Of a DNA stretch of 29,706 nt, positions 24,033-29,706 are shown piece after piece. A program made the translations under genes and the position numbers. How positions within the stretch are numbered: position 1 is the stretch's first letter; each line of letters opens with the position of its first letter. Source of the stretch: JAGLTZ01 sp023135015 (GTDB lineage Bacteria > Blakebacterota > Blakebacteria > Blakebacterales > Blakebacteraceae); the NCBI GenBank assembly GCA_030631625.1, contig DAOVKT010000010.1:1-29706 (forward strand), given 5' to 3'. Below the pieces are notes generated by a model. The model saw only the letters and a program-made list of their open reading frames with translations. It was not told where the DNA came from and did not search any database.

Positions 24033-24545
24033 ATGGAATCCCGCAACCTAACCCCCGGCCTGCTTCTGATTGCCGTCGGCGCGATCATTCTGATGGCCAA
24101 CCTTGGCTTTTTCAGCCTGGTTGGATTCTGGCCCCTGATCATCATTCTGGCCGGAATATTCTTCCTGATTCAATGGATAGGTGATCGTGAGAATCACGGG
24201 CTCCTGATGCCTGCCACCGTTCTCACCGTCGTCGGGCTGCTCTTCTTATACTGCGAGCAGTACGGCTGGTGGAATATGAGCTACCTGTGGCCGGTATTTC
24301 TGCTGGCTCCCGGCTTCGGCTTCATCCTGATGTATCTGCTCGGCGAACAGGATAGGGGCCTTCTGGTCCCCGGCACCATTCTTCTCGTTCTTGGAGTCTT
24401 CTTCCTGAGCATCAACCAATGGGCCGGCAGGTGGTGGCCCGCCATTCTGATTGTTCTGGGTGCGGTGCTGCTGATCCGACCTCCCAGGAAAATCGAACCC
24501 ACATCGACCGACACTGACGATACCCAGGGCCAAACATCACAATGA
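24033..24545 (+). CDS. six-helix membrane protein with three tandem repeats (LiaI/LiaF-TM-like)
   Basis: A 170-residue integral membrane protein with six hydrophobic helices. It is visibly three copies of a two-helix unit of about 45 residues. The units begin PGLLLIAVGAIILMANLG, HGLLMPATVLTVVGLLFL and RGLLVPGTILLVLGVFFL. Each has an aromatic turn (GFWPLIIILAG, YLWPVFLLAPG, RWWPAILIVLG) before the second helix. This matches the LiaI/LiaF-like transmembrane region (DUF5668-type), found in envelope-stress sensors and many small membrane proteins. The usual cytoplasmic LiaF domain is absent; only a short Thr/Asp-rich tail remains. The ATG used has GGAG about 12 bases upstream; an earlier in-frame ATG would add a proline-rich stretch without a ribosome site. 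It overlaps the esterase gene by ATGA, so the two are coupled. Confidence 0.82.
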   Translation: MESRNLTPGLLLIAVGAIILMANLGFFSLVGFWPLIIILAGIFFLIQWIGDRENHGLLMPATVLTVVGLLFLYCEQYGWWNMSYLWPVFLLAPGFGFILMYLLGEQDRGLLVPGTILLVLGVFFLSINQWAGRWWPAILIVLGAVLLIRPPRKIEPTSTDTDDTQGQTSQ

Positions 24546-26248
24546 CCGCAGGCCTGTCATCTCACGCTCGAAGCCCGCTTTACCGTCTCTTGAGCAGCGC
24601 CGCAGTATTGATATCCGCTACAATCGCGACCCTGCTTCTCTCGGCACATCACCCGCACATCCCCACAGAGGCCCAGGCCGGAGCGATCTCCACGATAAAA
24701 GGAGTGCGGGTGGAAATTTCCTTCGCTGCGAGCGTACAAAATGAGGCTGTAACCGGTCGAGTCTATATTGCGGTGAGCCGTGAGGAGGGGCGCGCCGGCA
24801 GGGGTCCCATCTGGCAGGCGGGCCAGGCCGGCGCACCTCTTTTCGGCATGAACGTCGAAGAGCTGCCGCCGGGAGAGTGGGTCACCATCGACGGCAGCGT
24901 TTTCGGCCATCCCGTCCCGAGCCTGAACCTGATACCTCCGGGCGAGTACTGGATCCAGGGTTTTGTGAACATATATACGAAGTTCGAGAGGGCGGACGGT
25001 CACACAGTATGGCTCCACATGGACCAGTGGGAGGGTCAGAACTGGCGCCGCTCACCCGGAAATCTATTCAGCACGCCGCAGAAGGTGATTATCGACCCAG
25101 ATGCAGGCTGCGACTTACGCATAGTCTGCGATCAGGAGATACCGCCGATCCAGATGCCACCAGAAACCGAGGATGTAAAGATAATCCGTTTCGAAAGCAG
25201 TACCCTGAGCCGGTGGTGGGGTCACCCGATCTACATAGGAGCTGCCGTGCGGCTTCCGAAGGATTATCAGGAGCACCCGGACGTCTACTATCCGGTCAAT
25301 TATTTACAGGGACACTTCTCCAGGCGGCCGCCCAGGGGTGCGGGAAGGGAGGAGGATCTGGCCGCGGCATGGCCTGACGGCGACATTCCCCGATTCATCT
25401 ATGTCACCCTGCAGCACCCCTCCCCCTACTACGACGACTCGTACGGCGTCAATTCGGAGAATAACGGCCCGTACGGCGACGCAATCATGCAGGAGCTGAT
25501 CCCGGCCGTGGAGGAACGCTTCCGTATCATCCGGGAACCGTGGGCGAGGCAGCTCTCGGGAGGCTCTACCGGAGGATGGATCGCCCTGGCACACCAGATC
25601 TTCTATCCTGAATTCTACGGCGGATGCTGGGCGAGCTGCCCGGACGGGATCGACTTCCGTGCCTACCAGATCGTGAACATCTACGAAGACGACAACGCCT
25701 ACTGGATCGACCGGGGATGGATGAAGATCGAGCGTCCAAGCCGGCGCAGGCCCGACGGTAACATCAACTCGATGATGAAGGACGAAAACTGGTACGAACT
25801 TGTCGTAGGCAACAGATCACGTTCGGGCGGCCAGTGGGACATCTGGGAGGCCACCTACAGTCCTGTGGGCCCCGACGGCTACCCGAAGAGGGTCTGGGAC
25901 AAGCTGACCGGTGAGATCAACCATGAGGTAGGGCAATACTGGAGGGAGAACTACGACCTACGCTACATCCTGGAAAGGGACTGGGAGACGCTGGGCCCCA
26001 GGCTGGTAGGCAAGCTGCACATCTTCACCGGCGACATGGACTCCTACTACCTGAACAACGCCACCCATATGATGCAGGAGTTCCTCGAATCCACCAGAGC
26101 CCCCTATTATCAGGGTGAGGTGGTCTTCCAGCCACTGGCCCCACACTGCTGGGGTCCACGAGGCATCGAGCTGTTGAGGATGATGACGGAGCATATCGAG
26201 CACTACGCCCCGCCGGGCGCCGATCTCACATCGTGGAGATACCCTTAG
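24542..26248 (+). CDS. exported alpha/beta-hydrolase, putative esterase (Esterase D/Fes-like)
   Basis: A 568-residue secreted hydrolase. The signal segment is YRLLSSAAVLISATIATLLL, probably cleaved after AEAQAGA-type residues near 45-48. Residues about 50-190 form a beta-rich N-terminal domain (IYIAV, PPGEWVTIDG, IPPGEYWIQGFVN) like the carbohydrate-module-type domain before enterochelin-esterase-like enzymes. The catalytic domain follows. The nucleophile is S342 in LSGGSTGGWIAL, the probable acid lies in FTGDMDSYYLNN, and the probable histidine is in APHCWGP. Substrate is unknown; carbohydrate-ester, feruloyl or siderophore-type esters are all seen in the superfamily. An unusually long insertion (about 380-470, with INSMMKDENWYELVVGNRS) sits between nucleophile and acid. 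The start is fixed by the ATGA overlap with the membrane protein. Its TAG stop is the first codon of a repeat element. Confidence 0.82.
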   Translation: MTAGLSSHARSPLYRLLSSAAVLISATIATLLLSAHHPHIPTEAQAGAISTIKGVRVEISFAASVQNEAVTGRVYIAVSREEGRAGRGPIWQAGQAGAPLFGMNVEELPPGEWVTIDGSVFGHPVPSLNLIPPGEYWIQGFVNIYTKFERADGHTVWLHMDQWEGQNWRRSPGNLFSTPQKVIIDPDAGCDLRIVCDQEIPPIQMPPETEDVKIIRFESSTLSRWWGHPIYIGAAVRLPKDYQEHPDVYYPVNYLQGHFSRRPPRGAGREEDLAAAWPDGDIPRFIYVTLQHPSPYYDDSYGVNSENNGPYGDAIMQELIPAVEERFRIIREPWARQLSGGSTGGWIALAHQIFYPEFYGGCWASCPDGIDFRAYQIVNIYEDDNAYWIDRGWMKIERPSRRRPDGNINSMMKDENWYELVVGNRSRSGGQWDIWEATYSPVGPDGYPKRVWDKLTGEINHEVGQYWRENYDLRYILERDWETLGPRLVGKLHIFTGDMDSYYLNNATHMMQEFLESTRAPYYQGEVVFQPLAPHCWGPRGIELLRMMTEHIEHYAPPGADLTSWRYP

Positions 26249-26333
26249 TACACCATTCCTCCTCCTCGCGCCTCGCTGGCCGGACGCATCGGCACTCTCG
26301 ATACATCACCGTAATTACGGAGCGGTGCACTTA
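26246..26333. repeat. deletion derivative of the palindromic element, copy 3 (inverted)
   Basis: An 88-bp element filling the space between the convergent esterase and SDR genes. Read on the minus strand, about 75 bases from AGTGCACCGCTCCG to GAGGAGGAG match the left arm of copy 1 with roughly six differences. It then jumps to GGTGTACTA, the right terminus. The central stem and right arm are gone but both ends survive. One end holds the esterase TAG; the other holds the SDR TAA. Confidence 0.85.
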
Positions 26334-27074
26334 GCCCGGAAGTCCTGCCAGACCAAGTAATCTCTTCATAAAGTTCCGGACCCGCAGCCACCACACCCTG
26401 CCCGCGGCCCCTTCTGCTCTCGCCACTATGGATAGGGCCACGTCCTCTGCATGCAGCATTTCGCGTCTTCCCGGCGGGTTCTCGTAGGTGGTGAAGAACT
26501 CAGTATCGGTGCGGTAGGGGAAGATTGCCCAGACCCTGATCCCCTCCCTTCTCAACTCACGTTTGATCGACTTGTAGAATCCGGTCAATCCGTGTTTCGA
26601 GGCGCAATAGGCCGAATGAAGGGGAGCCGAGAACCACCCGGCAACCGAGGACACCAGGATGATACTCCCCCCGCGGCCACACTCCACCATACGCTGTGCC
26701 GCTTCCCGGCAGCACAGGTAGGCTCCGGTCAGGTTTGTCCCGATAACCGAATTCCACTGCCCGTACCCTGTGTCCAGCAGTCTCGCCTGAAGTCCTATAC
26801 CCGCGTTGTTCACGAGGACCTCAACGTGGCCAAACGCCTCTTGGGCTGCATTGAAGAGGTTCTCCACCTGTTCGGGGTCGGCTACATCGGTTGGAACCGG
26901 CAGGCATTCCACTCCACTGGAGGTCAAGCTCTCACAAAGCTCCTCAAGTCTCTCACGGTTCCTGGCCGCCAGTACCAGGCGCGCACCTCTACTGCCGAGA
27001 AGGACCGCTGCGGCCCTCCCGATACCTGTGCTGGCGCCTGTGATTACTACCGTCTTACCCTTCAGAGAGCCCAT
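26331..27074 (-). CDS. short-chain dehydrogenase/reductase, classical type
   Basis: A 247-residue classical SDR, a cytoplasmic NAD(P)(H)-dependent oxidoreductase. Cofactor motif: TGASTGIG (12-19). The NNAG motif is at 89-92. Catalytic residues are N114 (GTNLTGAY), S142/S143 (LVSSVAG), Y156 and K160 (YCASK). AARNRERLEEL after the second strand, with an arginine at its end, favours NADPH. The C-terminal part (ENPPGRREMLHAEDVALSIV and a basic VRNFMKRLLGL tail) resembles SDRs of the DltE/YqjQ type. The substrate is unknown. The start overlaps the tail of what appears to be a lost epimerase gene. Its TAA stop lies in a repeat element. Confidence 0.92.
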   Translation of the reverse strand: MGSLKGKTVVITGASTGIGRAAAVLLGSRGARLVLAARNRERLEELCESLTSSGVECLPVPTDVADPEQVENLFNAAQEAFGHVEVLVNNAGIGLQARLLDTGYGQWNSVIGTNLTGAYLCCREAAQRMVECGRGGSIILVSSVAGWFSAPLHSAYCASKHGLTGFYKSIKRELRREGIRVWAIFPYRTDTEFFTTYENPPGRREMLHAEDVALSIVARAEGAAGRVWWLRVRNFMKRLLGLAGLPG

Positions 27075-27159
27075 GCGCTTTCATCCACTCCATTGTATCA
27101 CTGATGGTCTGCCCGAAAGAAAAAGCTGGAGTGAGTTCCATCCGGGCCACGAGAGTACA
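27055..27159 (-). pseudogene. 3' remnant of an NAD-dependent epimerase/dehydratase-type gene
   Basis: In a frame different from the SDR, and overlapping its first 20 bases, the minus strand reads MELTPAFSFGQTISDTMEWM followed by KAHGLSEG and TAA. This is what the C-terminal tail of an extended SDR looks like (pattern 'P.FSF...I.DT..W....GL'). The frame closes at a TAA only seven codons before the ATG (27160-27162). Nothing resembling the rest of the enzyme (no GxxGxxG, no YxxxK) lies upstream. The simplest reading is a gene deleted down to its last 35 codons, formerly just upstream of, and overlapping, the SDR. A tiny expressed ORF is the alternative. Confidence 0.5.
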
Positions 27160-27430
27160 TTACAGAGACCCACACCTGATAATACAAGATTTACCTTTCA
27201 ATATCCGATGATCCTTAATAAATAGGTTGCAGATCAAACTGGCCGTGCGGTGAGGAACAACATTGAGCCTACACTACCCATGCATCCAACCCCGCTGCTA
27301 TACCACGCTCAGCGTGTCAGGCTCATCTATTCCCTTCATCAGCCATCTTCTGCAGTGCTTCTCCCATACCACAACCGAGCGTACAGACAGAGATGCTTCA
27401 GTACTCCGGATAGAAAAGGAGACACGATAA
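27160..27430. other. intergenic region upstream of sdhA, no gene seen
   Basis: This stretch between the SDR/remnant and sdhA is AT-richer than its surroundings, with an AATATCC...CCTTAATAAATAGG core near 27200-27225. It is the natural place for divergent promoters. No hexamer pair with acceptable spacing stood out for sdhA. A short palindrome, CACGCTCAGCGTG, lies near 27304-27316. No reading frame with family features was seen on either strand. The sdhA ribosome site, AAAGGAG, is at its end. Confidence 0.6.
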
Positions 27431-29155
27431 ATGGCAGTGGAACGTACCCACGACATCCTCATCTACGGGACCGGTCTGGCCGGGCTGCGCGCCGCGGTGG
27501 AGATCGCCCGCAAGAGCGATGGCAAAGTCGACATTGGGCTGGTCTCCAAAGTACAGCTGATGCGGGCCCACTCGGGCTGTGCCGAAGGGGGAACGGCGGG
27601 TGTGCTCTATCCGGAGGAGGGAGATTCCTTCGACCTGCACGCCTGGGACACCGTGAAGGGCTCCGACTTCCTGGCCGACCAGGACGTTATCTACCGGTTC
27701 GTCCGGCAGTGCCCTGAGGAGATCCTGCTGCTCGATCACTGGGGGATCCCGTGGTCGAGGGACGAAGACGGCAAGATCCAGCAGCGCCCCTTCGGAGGGC
27801 ACTCCTACCCGAGGGCGACCATGGCCGCCGACAAGACCGGCTTCATGGAGATGCAGACCCTTTACGACACACTCATCAAGTGGAAGAACTTCACACGCTA
27901 CGATGAGATCTTTGCGACCGGTTTCCTGATGGATGGGGACCGCTTCGCCGGGATGACGGCCATCGATGCCTTTTCGGGGGAGCTGCTGGCCATTCGCGCA
28001 AAGGCGCTGATAATCGCCAGCGGAGGGGCGGGAGCGATCTATGCATTCACCACCTACTCCCATACGGTAACGGGCGACGGGCTGGTACACGCGCTGCGCA
28101 CGGGCCTGATCCCGCTGGAGGACATGGAGTTCATCCAGTTCCACCCCACCGGCCTGATCCCTTCCGGCATCCTGATGACCGAGGGCTGCCGCGGTGAGGG
28201 CGGGTACCTGAGAAACTCCGAGGGTGACCGCTTCCTGGAAAAATACGCTCCCGAGAAGATGGAGCTGGCGCCACGCGACATCATCTCCAGGTCGGAGATT
28301 ACCGAGATCCTCGAAGGCAGAGGGATCGAGGATGAAGCCAGCGGCCTCGGGCACGTGTGGTTGGATCTCACCCACCTGGGGGCAGAGAAGATCAACAAGC
28401 GGCTCCCCCTGATCCGCGAGGTGTGCATGGGGTTTCTAGGGATCGATCCGATCACCAATCAGATCCCTGTGCGCCCCGTGGGCCATTATTCGATGGGCGG
28501 TGTCGAAGCCGACATCAACGGCCGCACAAGGGTGGAGAACATCTGGGCGGCAGGGGAGGTGGCCTGCCACTCACTCCACGGCGCCAACCGTCTTGGGACG
28601 AACTCAACCGCCGAATGCCTGGTCTGGGGCGGCTTCACTGGCCAGGAGGCCCTCGGCTACGTCCAGAACGGGGCGGCGCTGGCGCCCCTGCCCGAAGAAC
28701 AGGTGAAAGCGGAGGAGGAACGTATCTATGAGGACCTGATGAAGCGCGACGGGGATGAGAACCCGTACGAGCTGCGAAGAGAGCTACGGACGGCCATCAC
28801 GAAGCATATGGGCGTCTACCGCACCGGTGAGCTGATGACCGAGGGCCTCAACAAGGTGAAGGAGTTAAAGGAGCGCTTCGCCAGAATCCATCTCAAGGAC
28901 CCTGGCCGCTTCTACAACACCAACCTCTTCCACGTGCTCGAGCTGGAGAATCTGATCGAACTGGCCGAGGTGATGCTGGTGGGTGGCCTGGCCAGGGAAG
29001 AATCGCGGGGCGCCCACTCGCGCCGCGACTTCACCGACCGCGACGACGAGAACTTCCTCAAGCACACGCTTGTCTGGAAGAAGGACGACGAACTGGAACT
29101 CGACTACAAGCCGGCGACCATAACCCACTGGAAGCCGGTGGAGCGGAAGTACTGA
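27431..29155 (+). CDS. sdhA: succinate dehydrogenase/fumarate reductase flavoprotein subunit
   Basis: This is the FAD-carrying catalytic subunit of complex II, peripheral on the inner membrane, interconverting succinate and fumarate. The dinucleotide motif is YGTGLAGLRAA (GxGxxG at 13-18). H47 in MRAHSGCAEGG is the expected covalent FAD-linking histidine. Other hallmarks are ASGGAG, FIQFHPTG, MTEGCRGEGGYLRN (with the catalytic arginine region), RPVGHYSMGGVEAD, HGANRLGTNSTAECLVWG, and the C-terminal fumarate-reductase domain with the conserved arginine-rich ELRTAI. At 574 residues it is of normal length. The ATG has AAAGGAG nine bases upstream. The cytochrome b gene follows after ten bases. 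The operon order A, then membrane anchors, means the iron-sulfur subunit B, if linked, lies beyond the right edge. Direction (dehydrogenase or reductase) cannot be read from sequence. Confidence 0.96.
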   Translation: MAVERTHDILIYGTGLAGLRAAVEIARKSDGKVDIGLVSKVQLMRAHSGCAEGGTAGVLYPEEGDSFDLHAWDTVKGSDFLADQDVIYRFVRQCPEEILLLDHWGIPWSRDEDGKIQQRPFGGHSYPRATMAADKTGFMEMQTLYDTLIKWKNFTRYDEIFATGFLMDGDRFAGMTAIDAFSGELLAIRAKALIIASGGAGAIYAFTTYSHTVTGDGLVHALRTGLIPLEDMEFIQFHPTGLIPSGILMTEGCRGEGGYLRNSEGDRFLEKYAPEKMELAPRDIISRSEITEILEGRGIEDEASGLGHVWLDLTHLGAEKINKRLPLIREVCMGFLGIDPITNQIPVRPVGHYSMGGVEADINGRTRVENIWAAGEVACHSLHGANRLGTNSTAECLVWGGFTGQEALGYVQNGAALAPLPEEQVKAEEERIYEDLMKRDGDENPYELRRELRTAITKHMGVYRTGELMTEGLNKVKELKERFARIHLKDPGRFYNTNLFHVLELENLIELAEVMLVGGLAREESRGAHSRRDFTDRDDENFLKHTLVWKKDDELELDYKPATITHWKPVERKY

Positions 29156-29165
29156 GGAGGCAAAG

Positions 29166-29609
29166 ATGCCCGAAATCATAAGATACCCAAACCGCCTTGG
29201 CCTGAAGGGCTGGCTCGGCGGAGGTAAATGGGGAGTGGAGCGCTACCTCTACACGCTGCACCGGGTGACCGGCTTGGGTATCCTGTTCTACTTCCTATTG
29301 CACATCTTCGTGACCGCCACCAGGGCGATCAGCCCGCAGTTGTGGACGAGCACGATGAATCTGTTCAGCAGCCCCTTTTTCATTATCGGTGAGTACCTGG
29401 TCTTCGCCGGGTTCGTCTTCCACGCCCTGAACGGACTGCGGCTCGGTCTTATCGAACTCGGGTTCCTGACAGGACCCGCCGAGGAACCGGTATACCCGTA
29501 CCGCAGCTCGCTGAACGTGCAGCGTCCATTCATGATCATCGTGATGATAGTGGTCGCCGTTGTCGTGATCGCAGGCGGCTACGACATCTTCTTCCTTACC
29601 AGTCATTAG
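29166..29609 (+). CDS. sdhC: succinate dehydrogenase cytochrome b subunit
   Basis: This is a membrane anchor of complex II, 147 residues. It has three hydrophobic helices (about 34-52, 71-98 and 122-143). The N-terminal part has ERYLYTLHRVTGLGILFYFLLHI with H32 and H46. The second helix contains VFHALNGLRLGLIELG, the characteristic H-x2-NG-x-R signature, with H86 a likely haem ligand. A cytoplasmic-looking loop, GPAEEPVYPYRSS, separates helices 2 and 3. The start ATG follows GAGGAGG at seven bases, just after the sdhA stop. It pairs with a second anchor gene beginning 14 bases downstream. Confidence 0.9.
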   Translation: MPEIIRYPNRLGLKGWLGGGKWGVERYLYTLHRVTGLGILFYFLLHIFVTATRAISPQLWTSTMNLFSSPFFIIGEYLVFAGFVFHALNGLRLGLIELGFLTGPAEEPVYPYRSSLNVQRPFMIIVMIVVAVVVIAGGYDIFFLTSH

Positions 29610-29622
29610 GAGGTGATGAGCC

Positions 29623-29706
29623 GTGAGTGCTAGCAACACGAAGCTATGGACCTGGAACGTTGGTGCAGGGCTCGTCCTCCTTGTACTGCTGGGTCTGCAC
29701 ATGTTC
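29623..29706 (+). CDS. probable second complex II membrane anchor, 5' part only
   Basis: A GTG start with a very strong AGGAGGTGA eight bases upstream opens a frame of 28 codons that runs off the right edge. It encodes MSASNTKLWTWNVGAGLVLL followed by more hydrophobic residues (VLLGLHMF), the start of a first transmembrane helix ending in a histidine. Position after the cytochrome b gene and the helix style fit SdhD. The alternative ATG seven bases earlier hits a stop after five codons. Confidence 0.65.
   Translation, partial: MSASNTKLWTWNVGAGLVLLVLLGLHMF

Noticed and set aside
27304..27316. CACGCTCAGCGTG as a terminator upstream of sdhA
   Set aside because: The stem is short with a tiny loop and there is no T-run on either strand.
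27398..28375. A 325-codon minus-strand frame opposite sdhA
   Set aside because: It is fully antisense to the conserved core of sdhA and composed of His/Gly/Val-rich shadow sequence.

Overview
The window is GC-rich chromosomal DNA from a diderm (Gram-negative-type) bacterium. Evidence for an outer membrane and periplasm: a LolA-like lipoprotein-sorting protein, two predicted lipoproteins, a ChaN-type protein, and an exported subtilisin-like protease with a C-terminal FlgD/sorting-type beta domain. Single-chain GlyRS, a separate-subunit 2-oxoacid:ferredoxin oxidoreductase and large TPR proteins would fit a member of the FCB group or a neighbouring candidate phylum (Gemmatimonadota/KSB1/Eisenbacteria-like). 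That placement is an inference from gene style, not a phylogeny. No tRNA, rRNA, CRISPR array, transposase or phage gene was seen.

Layout. (1) 1-4252, plus strand: the end of a MacB/LolCE-type ABC permease translationally coupled to a LolA-like protein, then korABC (2-oxoacid:ferredoxin oxidoreductase). (2) 4455-7421: a 988-residue protein with two nucleotidyltransferase cores. It has a GlnE-like tandem layout and a GlnD-like second half; its function is unknown. (3) 7640-23353: a long minus-strand run. In transcription order it holds a giant exported TPR protein, glycyl-tRNA synthetase, a subtilase, a ChaN-like protein, ligA, a 3-methyladenine glycosylase (mpg), a duplicated-domain lipoprotein, uvrA and a small lipoprotein. 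ligA, mpg and uvrA form a loose DNA-repair group. (4) 23589-26248, plus strand: a YbjQ-family protein, a six-helix membrane protein made of three repeats, and an exported alpha/beta-hydrolase. (5) 26331-27159, minus strand: a classical SDR preceded by what looks like the surviving tail of a lost NAD-dependent epimerase gene. (6) 27431 to the right edge: sdhA, a cytochrome b subunit, and the start of a second membrane anchor.

The most unusual signal is non-coding. Several intergenic spaces hold a family of imperfect palindromes with TAGT...ACTA termini. Two copies are nearly full length (165 and 164 bp) and share a central stem-loop in which one closing base pair is swapped in a compensatory way. 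A third copy is a deletion derivative that keeps both ends. Shorter relatives lie at 7419-7451 and 15143-15193, and an unrelated-looking long palindrome lies at 7463-7605. The element ends supply the stop codons of several flanking genes, and the two convergent gene pairs are separated by nothing except these elements.

Metabolically, korABC and sdh point to a TCA cycle, oxidative or reductive. The tandem nucleotidyltransferase sits directly beside a probable 2-oxoglutarate-handling enzyme, so a regulatory link to carbon/nitrogen status is conceivable but unproven.
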